A DNA stretch of 64,000 nt from JAICQQ01 sp965651135 (lineage in GTDB: Bacteria > Myxococcota_A > Polyangia > Polyangiales > Polyangiaceae). The notes under the pieces are model-generated. The model did no database searches, was not told the DNA's origin, and saw nothing but the letters and a program-made list of their open reading frames with translations. Every line of letters begins with the position of its first letter. Within the stretch, counting starts at the first letter, position 1. A program made the position numbers and the translations under genes. The stretch is taken from contig CBFGRJ010000001.1 of NCBI GenBank assembly GCA_965651135.1, positions 9,549 through 73,548 on the forward strand. The letters are read 5' to 3'. Positions 8,482 to 17,584 of the stretch are shown here, piece by piece.

Positions 8482-8675
8482 ATCTAGGGCGCCCGACTGG
8501 CGTACCACATTTCAGCCAACGCTCGAAAGCCTTGCGCGGACGAGCTCATGGGTGCGGCTCGACGTCGCGGCGAGCGCGGTACCGTGCTTGCATTCGGGTC
8601 TAGCAGATGCCTTTGCTCGTCGGTTTGGCTCCATTTTCGAGAACCTTGGTTCACGGGGATCGCGGGCGGTGTGGT

Positions 8676-9323
8676 GTGCGTGGCACAGGCTTGGCCGCTG
8701 CGCTGGGCGTGGTTTTGGGGCTTTTGCTGGTTTCCGGTATGGCTCTGGCCGAGCCGGAAGCACCCCCTGGACCACCTCCGACATTGCTGCCCGCCGATCC
8801 CCATTGGAACGAAAGCCCCGCTGAGGGCGAGGCTCATCCAGAACCTACGGAACCGCCGGCTCGTTCCAATGTCGACGCCGGCCTCGGGCTGCAGCTCTTC
8901 GGGGCTCAGGGGAAAGTGATGCCGGGCCTGAGTTTTCGTTTCGGTAAGGGGCTTTATTGGGGACAGTTCGAGTTCACTCCCATCTGGCTCACCGAAGCAT
9001 CGGACGAGTTCGGCGATCACTTCCTCGGCAATCAATGGGGAGCGTATTTCTCGCTGGCGCCGGTGAGGGTGTCGCGAGTCGAGCTGCATGCGGGAGTGGG
9101 GTTGGACGCCTATCACTTGTGGGGCGTTCACGGCGACATTGGGCTATTTGCCCTCGCCCTCAGGTTTGCCTCACACGTCAGAGTGAGCGAACGTGTCGGG
9201 GCTTTCGCGACACTTCGGGGGTACCCGCTGAGCAGCAAGGGGCTCGAATTGGGCACGAATCGCCGTGGTGAGCGGCTGCTGCCGGTGATCGGGTCGCTGG
9301 GCGTGGAGTGGAGGTTTCAGTGA
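8676..9323 (+). CDS. Exported protein, probable outer-membrane beta-barrel
   Basis: Hypothetical exported protein. From the GTG at 8676 the N-terminus is a clear signal peptide (Arg, then a hydrophobic run ending in GMALA), followed by a Pro-rich acidic spacer. The rest alternates polar and hydrophobic residues with many Gly/Tyr/Trp/Phe (for example GLYWGQFEFTPIWL and LHAGVGLDAYHLWGVHG) and ends in the aromatic EWRFQ, as small outer-membrane barrels do. An upstream ATG at 8607 in the same frame would place the hydrophobic run too far inside. The stop overlaps the GTG of the next lipoprotein gene, so the two are coupled. No family is recognised. Confidence 0.7.
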   Translation: MRGTGLAAALGVVLGLLLVSGMALAEPEAPPGPPPTLLPADPHWNESPAEGEAHPEPTEPPARSNVDAGLGLQLFGAQGKVMPGLSFRFGKGLYWGQFEFTPIWLTEASDEFGDHFLGNQWGAYFSLAPVRVSRVELHAGVGLDAYHLWGVHGDIGLFALALRFASHVRVSERVGAFATLRGYPLSSKGLELGTNRRGERLLPVIGSLGVEWRFQ

Positions 9324-9796
9324 GATTGCGGCGACGTTTGCTAGGGGCATTGGTCGTGGGTGCTGGGGCTTGGTCGCTGGGCTGTGTTCCTCTCACCTTT
9401 TCGAACGATGCCGCCATCGACTTCGCTGTCTACCGGCGTGTGGCCGTAGAGGTGTTCCCCAGCGACTTGGCCCTCTACTACGGAAGGCAGGCGGCCACGA
9501 GCTATTTGGCGGACGCCCTGCGTGACGGATCCGGATTCGAGCAGGTCACGACGGACACCAGCGAGGAGGTCGACCTATTCTTGACGGTCCGGGTGCGTGC
9601 CGTCGAGGTGATCACTTACGAGGACGACTTGCCACAGGTCGAATACCACGGACACGCCAGCTTCACCGCCGTCGACGCGGCCGGCGGTCGCGTCGATTCG
9701 GGCAGCGTCAGCGATGCGAGCCAGTTTCTCTCCGAGGTCGTCGAAGACGTGCTAGACGAAGTCGCCCTCCACTACCTGAAGCCCTACCGTTTGTAG
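9320..9796 (+). CDS. Lipoprotein, LptE/DUF4136-like hypothetical
   Basis: A 158-residue predicted lipoprotein. The GTG at 9320 overlaps the previous stop (GTGA) and gives an N-terminus with several Arg, a hydrophobic stretch and a lipobox-like SLGC, so it would be lipidated at that Cys. The mature part (YRRVAVEVFPSDLALYYGRQ, then LADALRDGSGFEQVT) resembles periplasmic lipoproteins that test low-abundance oligomer assembly, but no specific family is certain. An ATG four codons upstream (9308) is possible. It probably works at the outer membrane with the preceding barrel-like protein. Confidence 0.72.
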   Translation: MRLRRRLLGALVVGAGAWSLGCVPLTFSNDAAIDFAVYRRVAVEVFPSDLALYYGRQAATSYLADALRDGSGFEQVTTDTSEEVDLFLTVRVRAVEVITYEDDLPQVEYHGHASFTAVDAAGGRVDSGSVSDASQFLSEVVEDVLDEVALHYLKPYRL

Positions 9797-9829
9797 CGTG
9801 GGCTTGCAATTTGCGGTAACGGAGCGGCC

Positions 9830-10651
9830 ATGATTGGTCGCGTCTTGGTGATAGGTGGTTCGGATTCTGGGGGAGGTGCGGGCATTCAGGCGGATCTCAA
9901 GACGATTACCGCCCTCGGTGGCTACGCAGCCAGTGCCATTACCGCCCTCACCGCTCAGAACACGCTGGGAGTGAGCGATGTCATGGGTGTGCCGGCGGGC
10001 TTCGTCGCGGCTCAGATCGACGCCGTGCTCTCCGATATTGGCGCCGATTCGATCAAGACAGGCATGTTGTACAATGCCAGCATCACGGCCACCGTGGCGG
10101 AGCGCTGTGGTCGTGTCTCGCCGAGCACGCAAATCGTGGTGGATCCGGTCATGGTCTCGTCGACGGGGCACGAGCTCTTGAATGCCGAGGGGCGCGAGGT
10201 GCTCGTCGAGCAGCTGTTGCCCAAGGCGGCGCTGGTGACCCCCAACATTCCCGAAGCCGCTTTGTTGACCGGCGTCGTCATCGAGACGCCCAACGACTAT
10301 CGCCGCGCCGCAGATTGGCTTCTGGCGCGCGGTGCTGGGGCTGTTCTCATCAAAGGGGGGCATGCTGCGGGTGATATAATCGTAGATATGCTGCGCACGA
10401 TGGACGGCGACGAGATCGTTTTCGAGAGCGCACGCGTAGAGACTCGCTCGACGCACGGAACCGGGTGCACTTTGGCGTCCGCTGCGGCTTTGGGCATCGC
10501 CGAAGGCCTGACGCTGAAAGACGCGGTCCGGCGGGCGCGAGACTTCGTTGCTGGCGCCCTGGCCGCCGCGCCCGGCCTGGGGCGGGGGATTGGGCCGATG
10601 AACCACGCGTACGCGTTTGCCCCCAAGCCGGAGAACGAGTCCGGGGTATAA
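9830..10651 (+). CDS. thiD: Hydroxymethylpyrimidine/phosphomethylpyrimidine kinase
   Basis: Ribokinase-fold enzyme that phosphorylates HMP and HMP-P to HMP-PP for thiamine synthesis in the cytosol. The 273-residue protein shows the family start GGSDSGGGAGIQADLKT, the middle TALTAQNTLGV, VVDPVMVSSTGHELL and the anion-hole/catalytic end THGTGCTLASA. The length is normal. It stands 33 bp after the lipoprotein gene; no other thi gene or TPP riboswitch is visible nearby, so its regulation is unclear. Confidence 0.96.
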   Translation: MIGRVLVIGGSDSGGGAGIQADLKTITALGGYAASAITALTAQNTLGVSDVMGVPAGFVAAQIDAVLSDIGADSIKTGMLYNASITATVAERCGRVSPSTQIVVDPVMVSSTGHELLNAEGREVLVEQLLPKAALVTPNIPEAALLTGVVIETPNDYRRAADWLLARGAGAVLIKGGHAAGDIIVDMLRTMDGDEIVFESARVETRSTHGTGCTLASAAALGIAEGLTLKDAVRRARDFVAGALAAAPGLGRGIGPMNHAYAFAPKPENESGV

Positions 10652-10658
10652 GGTTGCG

Positions 10659-11015
10659 ATGCGCATTGGCGTCGCGAGTGCTTGCGCTTGGCTGCTGCTG
10701 ATCTTCGCCTGCGCGGGTAAGCCGGCCGAACCCGCGAGCCGTTCCGGACCGCTGTACTACAGGGCTCCGCCCAAGCCAGGCTCCAGCATTACGGCATCGC
10801 AGCAATGCGAGTGCTATGCTTGCGACCCTGCCCGCTGCTGTGGCGGAGGTGACGAATCCACGGGTGATTCCGGATGCTCCGAAGGTTACGATTTCACTCG
10901 CTGCAACATGGCGGTAGAGAGTTGCACCACCCGATGCTTCCAGAAGGTCTGGCGTGTGCCCAAGGATCAGTCGTGTGACTCGCGCCGGCCGGAGGAGTGC
11001 TGCGAGGGGGGCTGA
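10659..11015 (+). CDS. Small cysteine-rich lipoprotein, hypothetical
   Basis: A 118-residue protein starting at the ATG at 10659, 7 bp after thiD stops. The signal peptide MRIGVASACAWLLLIFAC ends in a lipobox-like Cys. The mature chain has about a dozen cysteines in close pairs (CECYACDPARCC, CCEGG), suggesting a disulphide-knotted extracytoplasmic domain. The frame can be opened 14 codons further upstream inside thiD, but that gives no signal peptide. The 3' end overlaps the start of the next gene in another frame. No known family is recognised. Confidence 0.6.
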   Translation: MRIGVASACAWLLLIFACAGKPAEPASRSGPLYYRAPPKPGSSITASQQCECYACDPARCCGGGDESTGDSGCSEGYDFTRCNMAVESCTTRCFQKVWRVPKDQSCDSRRPEECCEGG

Positions 11016-12174
11016 GCGTTTCGTTGGGATCGGTCTGGCGTCGCTGCTGGCACTCTTGGACGGTGCGGCGTGTACCACCGACCACGACCAGTTGGCGAAG
11101 CAGCCCGGCAAAGCGACGAGCAGCTCCACGTCGAGCACGACGGGTTCCGGCACGGGTGGTGCGAGCTCGACTGGCAGCGGCCACGCGGTGAGCACGACCG
11201 GGAGCACTGGTCCAAACCAGTACCCCGCCGATGGCGACGACGTGTTGACGCTGGTGCACGGCCAGGTGGATGCCGAGCGCATCGCGTTTTGCTTTGCGGA
11301 GTTGCGCGACGGCGTACTCCGGTTGATCTCGGAAGAACCGGTGCCGGAGCAGGGGCTCGCCTATGGGGCCCAGCTCACGTTGACAGCACCGGGCGGCCTC
11401 GATTTCGAAGACGATGGCCTCGTCCCCATCGTCCTCGCCGGGGACCTTGCCCGTGTCGCGGGCATGGAGTGCGAGGAGGCGCTGAGTTTAGCCTACAGGG
11501 TGGACCGTTCGGGGGAAGCTCAACAGGAGCCAATGGGTGCTGCCGGCGCAGCGGGCGCGGCAGGAGCGACCGGCAGCGCTGCCCGCCCAGCGCTCCGGGC
11601 CATGGAGCTACCCGCGCTACCCGCGGGGACGCTCGTGCTCGGTAAGCACTACGTCATGGTCGTCCACGGCTGCATGGGCGGGCCCGGCGTGGAGGACGAA
11701 AGCGGCGTTCATTGCGGCGACGCCTTTACGCCTTCGCGTCCCACGTTGCGTCCTCTTCTGGTTCCGGTGTCGCGCCAAACGACTATAGGGAAGCTGGCGC
11801 TCCAGTTCATGCATGCCTCGCTAGCGAGTCCCCGAGTCGATGTTCGCTCGCGTCCTGCCAATCGTTTGGAGCAAGCAACGCTGCTTGTGTCCGGCTTGGC
11901 TTATGGATTCGTGCCGTCCAACCCCAAGAAAGATCTATCGGCAGAAGATCTGGGCATCGACGAAGGGGCCAGCCTCGAGGTGTTGCTCCTGGGGCAACGG
12001 AAGTTCGAGAGCACCTGGCACGAAGCAGCGGAGCTCACCGGAACCGAGAGCATAGAAGATGGCGAATCGTACCTGATCGTGCTGCTCGGTCCTTCGCTCG
12101 GCACGCAAAGCGACGCAGGCTTCAACCCCACCCGCCTGAGCGTGATCGCCACCGGCATCGGGCGCGACGACTGA
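10975..12174 (+). CDS. Lipoprotein with Ser/Thr/Gly-rich linker, hypothetical
   Basis: A 399-residue predicted lipoprotein. Starting at the GTG at 10975 (another GTG is at 10954), a short basic stretch and the hydrophobic FVGIGLASLLALL lead to DGAACTTD, a loose lipobox. A low-complexity Ser/Thr/Gly linker of about 40 residues follows, a layout very common in myxobacterial surface lipoproteins. An Ala/Gly-rich stretch (AAGAAGAAG, near 11537-11565) interrupts the globular part. No catalytic motif is seen. The start lies inside the previous small gene, so the two overlap by about 40 bp in different frames. Confidence 0.7.
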   Translation: MTRAGRRSAARGAERFVGIGLASLLALLDGAACTTDHDQLAKQPGKATSSSTSSTTGSGTGGASSTGSGHAVSTTGSTGPNQYPADGDDVLTLVHGQVDAERIAFCFAELRDGVLRLISEEPVPEQGLAYGAQLTLTAPGGLDFEDDGLVPIVLAGDLARVAGMECEEALSLAYRVDRSGEAQQEPMGAAGAAGAAGATGSAARPALRAMELPALPAGTLVLGKHYVMVVHGCMGGPGVEDESGVHCGDAFTPSRPTLRPLLVPVSRQTTIGKLALQFMHASLASPRVDVRSRPANRLEQATLLVSGLAYGFVPSNPKKDLSAEDLGIDEGASLEVLLLGQRKFESTWHEAAELTGTESIEDGESYLIVLLGPSLGTQSDAGFNPTRLSVIATGIGRDD

Positions 12175-12206
12175 CTCGCCCCAACGGTGCCAGAAGCGGA
12201 TTCGGG

Positions 12207-13061
12207 TCAATGGTGGAGCTGAATTTCTGCGAGCTTCATGCGCGCTTCGTTGATGTGCGCGCTGGTTGGAAAGCGTCGTATGAACGACCGCAGGGTATTT
12301 TTGGCGTCGTTCCAAGCTTCGATGTCTTCTTGAGCCAGCGCCAAAAGTAGTGTTGCATCGTCCATCACCTCTTTGTCGGCCGACGCTTCGCTCAGCTGCA
12401 TCAGGATCGGAATGGCTTCACGCTGCTTGGCCAGCGACCGGAGCGCGCGTGCCAGCTGGTAATTGGCCTGTGGGCTATGGGCGGCATCCGCCTTGAACGC
12501 CAACGAGTCCCTCAGCGCTTGCTCCGCTTCGTGCCAGCGTGCGGTTCGAATGTGATCCAACCCCTCCTGGTACGCGATCAGAGACAATTCGTTCTGAGCT
12601 CGGTCGACCGCTGCTTCGAACACGGCCCGTTCCGTCTTGGTGAGCTTGAGCTTCGAAACTTCGGGGAACTGCTTGATGATCTCGCGACGCTGATTCTTGA
12701 CGATGAGATCGTAGTATTCGCCGGCTTTGCGACTGGCGCGGGTGTGGGCCTCGTCGCGAGACTGCGCGGCCTCCAGCTCCTTTTCGAGCTCCACCAGCTT
12801 GTCGCGGGTATCTTTACCTTGGGCGCGTACCGATTCGACCTGCGCGTCGATCGCCACTTTGGTCAGGATCATGAGAACGGCCACGACGACGACGTACGCC
12901 GTGGCACTATTGAAAAAGATACGCCGTTCGTAGTTCTGCTGGCGCTTGGCAATGCTTTTCAGGTCGGCGGAGAGCGCGTTGACCAGGTTGTTCGTCTTGA
13001 TGGTCAAAGACCGACTCTCTACGATCTCGCGTTTGATTTCTTCCAGCTCGTACTCGTCCAC
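12207..13061 (-). CDS. Single-pass membrane protein with coiled coil and TPR-like repeats
   Basis: A 284-residue protein from the GTG at 13061. An acidic/basic coiled-coil start (1-48) is followed by one transmembrane helix (about 50-68, TAYVVVVAVLMILT), a second coiled coil rich in Glu/Lys/Arg, and three or so TPR-like helical pairs in the C-terminal half, including ARWHEAEQALRDSLAFKAD and YQLARALRSLAKQREAIPIL. The end resembles YbgF/CpoB-like TPRs. It would expose the TPRs outside or at the membrane surface, depending on orientation. A frame continuing to 13199 has no good start context. It is convergent to the lipoprotein gene and divergent from efp. Confidence 0.75.
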   Translation of the reverse strand: MDEYELEEIKREIVESRSLTIKTNNLVNALSADLKSIAKRQQNYERRIFFNSATAYVVVVAVLMILTKVAIDAQVESVRAQGKDTRDKLVELEKELEAAQSRDEAHTRASRKAGEYYDLIVKNQRREIIKQFPEVSKLKLTKTERAVFEAAVDRAQNELSLIAYQEGLDHIRTARWHEAEQALRDSLAFKADAAHSPQANYQLARALRSLAKQREAIPILMQLSEASADKEVMDDATLLLALAQEDIEAWNDAKNTLRSFIRRFPTSAHINEARMKLAEIQLHH

Positions 13062-13368
13062 TCTGCCCTGACTCTCTTGAGGTCGTGCCTTTGCGGTGCA
13101 CCGGGACCTATCGCCTGCGCCAGCGAGGAGCAAGCCTCTGGCGGCAGGCGCCGCTGCTCGAGAACCGCGGCACCCACCCTCTACCCGGGGCGCCGCCACC
13201 CGTGGCGGATTCGGGATTGCGAGCTCCGAGTCGGCAACCAGGCGCTTTCAGGCACTTTTTGAGCCTCGATTCGCGAGTGACACGAGCCGTGCGCCTGGAC
13301 GTGACATGGGCGCCATATTTCGCTATCGAGGCGCTTGGCGCACACGCGCGTTCTTCTGCAGGAGCCTC
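13062..13368. other. 307-bp divergent intergenic region
   Basis: Non-coding stretch between the divergently transcribed TPR membrane protein gene and efp. It should carry both promoters, but I see no convincing -35/-10 pair and no terminator. The only clear signal is an AGGAG Shine-Dalgarno at about 13360-13364, six bases before the efp ATG. Open frames here lack typical protein composition. Confidence 0.6.
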
Positions 13369-13932
13369 ATGGAAACCAGTGACATCAAAAAGGGCGTGAA
13401 GATCATGATGGACGGTCAGCCGTACGTCGTGGTCGAGTTTCAGTTCGTCAAGCCGGGGAAGGGCCAGGCGTTCACGCGCACCAAGATGAAGAACCTTCTG
13501 ACCGGTGGTAGTCTGGAACGCAACATCCGCTCCGGCGAAAAACTGGAACCTGCCGACGTCGTGGACACCACGATGCAGTACATTTACCCGGAAGGGGACG
13601 GCTACGTCTTCATGAACCCGGATACTGGCGAGCAGATCACGGTGGGACAAGAAGCCGTGGGAGACGATGCCGGCTTTTTGATGGACGGCGCGTCGGTCGT
13701 GATCACGCTTTACAAGGGCCGTCCGGTGAGCATTACCCTGCCGCCGCACATCATCGTCCGCGTCGAAGAGACGGAGCCAGGGCTGAAAGGCGATACGGCC
13801 ACCAATGTCACCAAGCCTGCCAAGATCGCGACGGGCGCCACAGTAGGGGTGCCCCTATTCATCAACGAGGGTGAGTGGATCAAAGTCGATACACGCACGC
13901 GCAGCTACCTCGAGCGCGCCAAAGAACCGTGA
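13369..13932 (+). CDS. efp: Translation elongation factor P
   Basis: EF-P (187 residues) binds ribosomes stalled on polyproline and promotes peptide bond formation. The start ATG at 13369 has a good AGGAG box. Domain I carries the loop FVKPGKGQAFTRTKMKNLL with the tip Lys31, the residue that is beta-lysylated in EpmA-type bacteria; no epmA/epmB is in the window, so the modification route is unknown. Domains II and III follow, ending in GLKGDTATN and the C-terminal signature VPLFINEGEWIKVDTR. The stop lies 10 bp from that of the convergent lipoprotein gene. Confidence 0.98.
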   Translation: METSDIKKGVKIMMDGQPYVVVEFQFVKPGKGQAFTRTKMKNLLTGGSLERNIRSGEKLEPADVVDTTMQYIYPEGDGYVFMNPDTGEQITVGQEAVGDDAGFLMDGASVVITLYKGRPVSITLPPHIIVRVEETEPGLKGDTATNVTKPAKIATGATVGVPLFINEGEWIKVDTRTRSYLERAKEP

Positions 13933-13942
13933 GGCGACGCTC

Positions 13943-15784
13943 TTAGTCCGAAACGGCGACCAAGGCCGCGCGCGTTCCGAAAACACACGCGACGTGGCGT
14001 CCGTCGTCGTCGATGGTGCATTGCGATAGCGCTTCGGCGGGGGTCTCGCTGGGCGCACGCCACAGTTCGGTGCGAGCGCTTCGAACGACGAGACCGAAAC
14101 GGGTGGGCAGCACCAGCCACCGACCGTTCGGCGAGAGGGGGGAACCCTGCAGGCGCTCACTGGGCTGTTTGGGACCCACCCACGAGCCACCGGCCCATGC
14201 CACGAGCTGCTCTCCGCTCCAGCCAATCGGAACGGATGCGGGTTGGGTCAGCGCCGGTCCTCCTCGGCAATTGCCGGGCCGCGGCGCAAGAACATCCGTG
14301 ACTTGCTGCGTGGTCTGACCCTGTTCGTCGACGAAGCTCAGCGTGAGCTCGGAGCGGTCGCACGACTGCACGGTTCCTGTCCAGCGCCGCCGTCCCGGCG
14401 ACACCATCGCGAGCGCCCAAGCGGCAGGGGCAGGAGGGGGCAGGAACATAGGGGTGGGGCGAGGCTCGTCTTCGACCTGATGGCGCTCGGCGGCCGGCTG
14501 CGCTTCTAGCTTCGCTCCGTCTTTCGAGAACTCCAGGACGCCGCTCGCCGTCTGCACCAGCAGTGTGCCACGGCTGGTGAAATCGAGCGGGCTCAGGCGT
14601 GGATACGTGCTGCGCCCCGGCAGCGTCACGTTCAACACCTTGACGAGACGGGTGTTCCTACGGCGCAACTGGTCGCCCATGAGCGCCCACCGTCCTTCGA
14701 GCTCGCTGTCCGGTACGGGGTGCGCAAACCACGCGTCGCGAGTCAGCACGCCGATGGCCTCGAGGATTTCGTCGTTCTTGACCAACGCGGTGATCTCGGC
14801 TTGCGCTGCGCGGGAGAAGGTGGTGGTCAACCGACCACAGGGAAGACCAGCGCCGCTTTCGTCGAACAGGCGCGGGGTTCCCCCCTCGTCGCAGACGGCG
14901 CCGTACAGTCGCTTGAGGTTCCCGATCGCAGCTCGTACGGATTGACTGGTATTTTTTCCGCGGGCGCGTACGAGCTCGGTGGAGGCGAGCCGGGCCAACG
15001 ACACGCCCGGTTCGCTGTCATCTCTCGAAGCACCTGCCTCTCGGTCGTACCAGAGAAAGCGAGCGGTCGCGGTTCGCGAGGACGAGCTCTGGGTTTGCAA
15101 CGTCACGTTCAGCGTCACATCGTCGCGACCGTCTGCATCTCGGTCAATCGAGCTGACCAAGAGCTTCAGCTGTTCACCGGGGGCGGCTTCTGCCGCACGC
15201 AACGCCAAGATCAGCGGGTGCTGTCGGAGCGGGGCAAGCACCGCAATGCTGCGAACCGGTGCGCGTGGAATCAATCGAGCCTCGCAGCTGCCGAGGGTAT
15301 CGAGCGTGACGGTATGCGGTCCGGTGTGCAGCAGCGACGTCTGCAGACTGCAGGTGGGTCCCGTCGGCACGAATCCAGGCAATGCAAAGAGTTTTTTGGG
15401 TGTGCCTTGGCCGGGGTACAGCCAGAGCTCGGGCCGCTTCAGCGGATCGTCCTTGGGGACGATCCACGCCAGCGTTTCTTTCGAGTGATCCCCATCGAAA
15501 TCGACCTGCAGCGCGCGCTCGATCTCGTAGCCCGGGCCCGCTTCGATGCGCACACCGCCGACATCCCAGGATTGGGCCTTGGCCCGAACCACGGCCTGCG
15601 TCGCCGCGAATGTGGCCGTGGGAGGGTCTTCCGCCTTGGGCGGTGGCTCCACAGGCTTGGGTGTTTCGCTCGGCAGCGCGGAGGCCACCTGGAACGGCGT
15701 GTAAGGGTGATCTTCTTTGCATGCCGTAGTGCACGCAAGGACCGCTGTCAGGGTGAGCCAAACCGGGGGTCTCGTCCCAATCAC
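13943..15784 (-). CDS. Large lipoprotein, hypothetical
   Basis: A 613-residue predicted lipoprotein. The GTG start at 15784 directly follows the TAG of the enoyl-CoA hydratase gene, so it probably belongs to that transcript. The signal peptide ends in ACTTAC, giving a lipidated Cys. A Pro/Glu-rich linker follows, then a VDFDGDHSKETLAW segment resembling FG-GAP/VCBS calcium loops, and later beta-rich blocks with regular Gly-Arg-Trp patterns. A propeller-like fold is possible but not certain. Function unknown. Confidence 0.72.
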   Translation of the reverse strand: MIGTRPPVWLTLTAVLACTTACKEDHPYTPFQVASALPSETPKPVEPPPKAEDPPTATFAATQAVVRAKAQSWDVGGVRIEAGPGYEIERALQVDFDGDHSKETLAWIVPKDDPLKRPELWLYPGQGTPKKLFALPGFVPTGPTCSLQTSLLHTGPHTVTLDTLGSCEARLIPRAPVRSIAVLAPLRQHPLILALRAAEAAPGEQLKLLVSSIDRDADGRDDVTLNVTLQTQSSSSRTATARFLWYDREAGASRDDSEPGVSLARLASTELVRARGKNTSQSVRAAIGNLKRLYGAVCDEGGTPRLFDESGAGLPCGRLTTTFSRAAQAEITALVKNDEILEAIGVLTRDAWFAHPVPDSELEGRWALMGDQLRRRNTRLVKVLNVTLPGRSTYPRLSPLDFTSRGTLLVQTASGVLEFSKDGAKLEAQPAAERHQVEDEPRPTPMFLPPPAPAAWALAMVSPGRRRWTGTVQSCDRSELTLSFVDEQGQTTQQVTDVLAPRPGNCRGGPALTQPASVPIGWSGEQLVAWAGGSWVGPKQPSERLQGSPLSPNGRWLVLPTRFGLVVRSARTELWRAPSETPAEALSQCTIDDDGRHVACVFGTRAALVAVSD

Positions 15785-16588
15785 CTAACGCCCCTTGAAC
15801 TCGGGTGGGCCGAGCTTGGCGAGAAATTGCTGCAAGCCGTGCCGGCCATCTTCGCTGTCGAACAAGGCAGAGAACGCCTGGGATTCCAGGGCGCAGGCGC
15901 TGCTCAAGGTCGGGTGCACGCCGGTGTTGATGACGCGCTTGGCGCTACCGACAGCCAGCGGTCCATTTTTGGCGATGCGCCGAGCGATCGCCTGAGCGCG
16001 CTCGACCACCTCTTCTTTGGGGACCACCTCGTTCGCGATTCCCAGCGCTTTTGCTTCGAGCGCTTTGACGGAGTCTCCAGTAAACACCATCTGGCGCGCT
16101 CGGGCTACGCCCACGCGGCGTGCCAAACGCTGCGTACCTCCAAAGCCCGGAATCAAACCCAACTTCGTTTCGGGCAAGCCGAATACGGCGTTTTCGGCGG
16201 CGATCACGAAGTCTGCGGCGAGGGCGAGCTCGAAGCCGCCGCCCAAGGCGAAGCCTCGCACCGCGGCAATGATGGGAAACGAGCAGCGTTCCATCGATTC
16301 GAACGTTCGAGTCCCCAGCTCGGCGAGGGCTAGGGCGTCACGGCTGCTCATCCCCGCCATTTGTTCCACGTCCGCTCCGGAAGCGAAGGCTCGCTCCCCG
16401 GCCCCCGTAATGACTGCGGCTCGCGGCCGAGACGCCAGGTCCCCATTCAGCTCGGCCAAGAGGTCGCGAAGCTCCGCGAGCAGCTCGGTCGACAACGCAT
16501 TGAGCTTGTCGGGCCGGTTCAGAGTAATGGTAGCGACCTCCGCATCGCGGTCGAGGAGCAAGGTCTGCAAAGAGCGAGGTTCCGTCAT
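15785..16588 (-). CDS. Enoyl-CoA hydratase/isomerase family protein
   Basis: Crotonase-fold enzyme (267 residues) expected to hydrate trans-2-enoyl-CoA to 3-hydroxyacyl-CoA. The signature region is intact: oxyanion-hole ASGADV (69-74) and GGGFELALAADF with catalytic Glu120, then FGLPETKLGLIPGFGG with the second catalytic Glu140. Both glutamates are present, favouring a true hydratase over an isomerase-only member. It starts 27 bp after the stop of the 3-hydroxyacyl-CoA dehydrogenase gene, so the two consecutive steps of fatty-acid or butanoate metabolism are linked. Substrate chain length cannot be told. Confidence 0.94.
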   Translation of the reverse strand: MTEPRSLQTLLLDRDAEVATITLNRPDKLNALSTELLAELRDLLAELNGDLASRPRAAVITGAGERAFASGADVEQMAGMSSRDALALAELGTRTFESMERCSFPIIAAVRGFALGGGFELALAADFVIAAENAVFGLPETKLGLIPGFGGTQRLARRVGVARARQMVFTGDSVKALEAKALGIANEVVPKEEVVERAQAIARRIAKNGPLAVGSAKRVINTGVHPTLSSACALESQAFSALFDSEDGRHGLQQFLAKLGPPEFKGR

Positions 16589-16615
16589 GGGAGCTCTGCC
16601 TGGTCGAAGTCGAGT

Positions 16616-17506
16616 TTAGCCGACCGAAGTGGGCGTGGCTTGCCCGCTCTCGTCGTACACGTAAAATCCGCGCCTCGATTTGCGCCCAAGCCAGCCGGCG
16701 GCAACTAGATTCCGCAGGAGCGGGGCAGGGCGATATTTGTCGTCCCCCAGCTCGCGGTGCAGCACTTCGGCGATGGAGAGCACCGTGTCTAGCCCGATCA
16801 GATCAGCCAGCTGCAGCGGGCCGAGCGGATGATTCAGCCCTAGCCGGGCTCCCTCGTCGATCGCCGAAGCGTCTCCAACGCCCTCTTCCAGCGCGAAGCA
16901 GGCTTCGTTCAGAAACGGGATCAGGATGCGATTGACGATGAATCCGGGGCGGTCCTTGCTGACGATGGTGGTTTTCTGCAGGGCTCGAGCGAAGGCCTGG
17001 GCGCGCTCGACGACTTTTGGATCGGTCTGTAGACCCGCGATGATTTCGACCAGCTTCATCAACGGGACCGGGTTCATGAAATGTAGGCCCACGACGCGCT
17101 CGGGCGCGGCGACCACCGACGCGATCTTGGTGATAGAAATGCTGGACGTATTGGAGGCGAGGAGAGTCTCCGGCGAAACCTGCTGACTCAGTTGCTTGAA
17201 CAGCTCGAGTTTCAGGTCCAGGTTTTCGCTGGCTGCTTCGATCACCAGCTCGCCGTCGCGCTGAGCTTCTAGAGTGGTGGCGCGGAGGTTGTTCAGGGTG
17301 CGGTCCTTCGCGGCGCCCTCGAGCTGACCCTTGTGCACGAGGCGCTCCAGTCGGGCCTCGATACCGCGCACGGCCTTCTCGGCGATTTCCAGCGAAATGT
17401 CGCTCAACGACACGGTGTAGTCGTGCATCGCCGCGACCTGGGCGATGCCGGCGCCCATTTGCCCGGCGCCGACGACCGCGACGTGTCGGATCTCGGGGTA
17501 TGCCAT
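16616..17506 (-). CDS. 3-hydroxybutyryl-CoA / 3-hydroxyacyl-CoA dehydrogenase
   Basis: NAD(P)-dependent dehydrogenase (296 residues from the ATG at 17506) interconverting 3-hydroxyacyl-CoA and acetoacetyl-type CoA esters. The Rossmann loop VVGAGQMGAGIAQ (11-23) is at the N-terminus, catalytic His142 sits in VVGLHFMNPVP, and the C-terminal dimerisation helices include RPGFIVNRILIPFLNEA. The length matches single-domain Hbd/PaaH enzymes rather than the FadB fusion. The upstream in-frame GTG (17527) is less likely. First gene of the pair with the hydratase; divergent from the TPR lipoprotein gene. Confidence 0.94.
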   Translation of the reverse strand: MAYPEIRHVAVVGAGQMGAGIAQVAAMHDYTVSLSDISLEIAEKAVRGIEARLERLVHKGQLEGAAKDRTLNNLRATTLEAQRDGELVIEAASENLDLKLELFKQLSQQVSPETLLASNTSSISITKIASVVAAPERVVGLHFMNPVPLMKLVEIIAGLQTDPKVVERAQAFARALQKTTIVSKDRPGFIVNRILIPFLNEACFALEEGVGDASAIDEGARLGLNHPLGPLQLADLIGLDTVLSIAEVLHRELGDDKYRPAPLLRNLVAAGWLGRKSRRGFYVYDESGQATPTSVG

Positions 17507-17584
17507 GCGAGACTCGCCTACCCGCACCCGGTGCGATCTGCAAGCGTGGGGATTTCGAGCGGTCTGCGCTAGCCTCGGAGGCGA

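Noticed and set aside
14720..16333. 537-codon plus-strand open frame.
   Set aside because: Antisense to the lipoprotein and enoyl-CoA hydratase genes, without domain signals.
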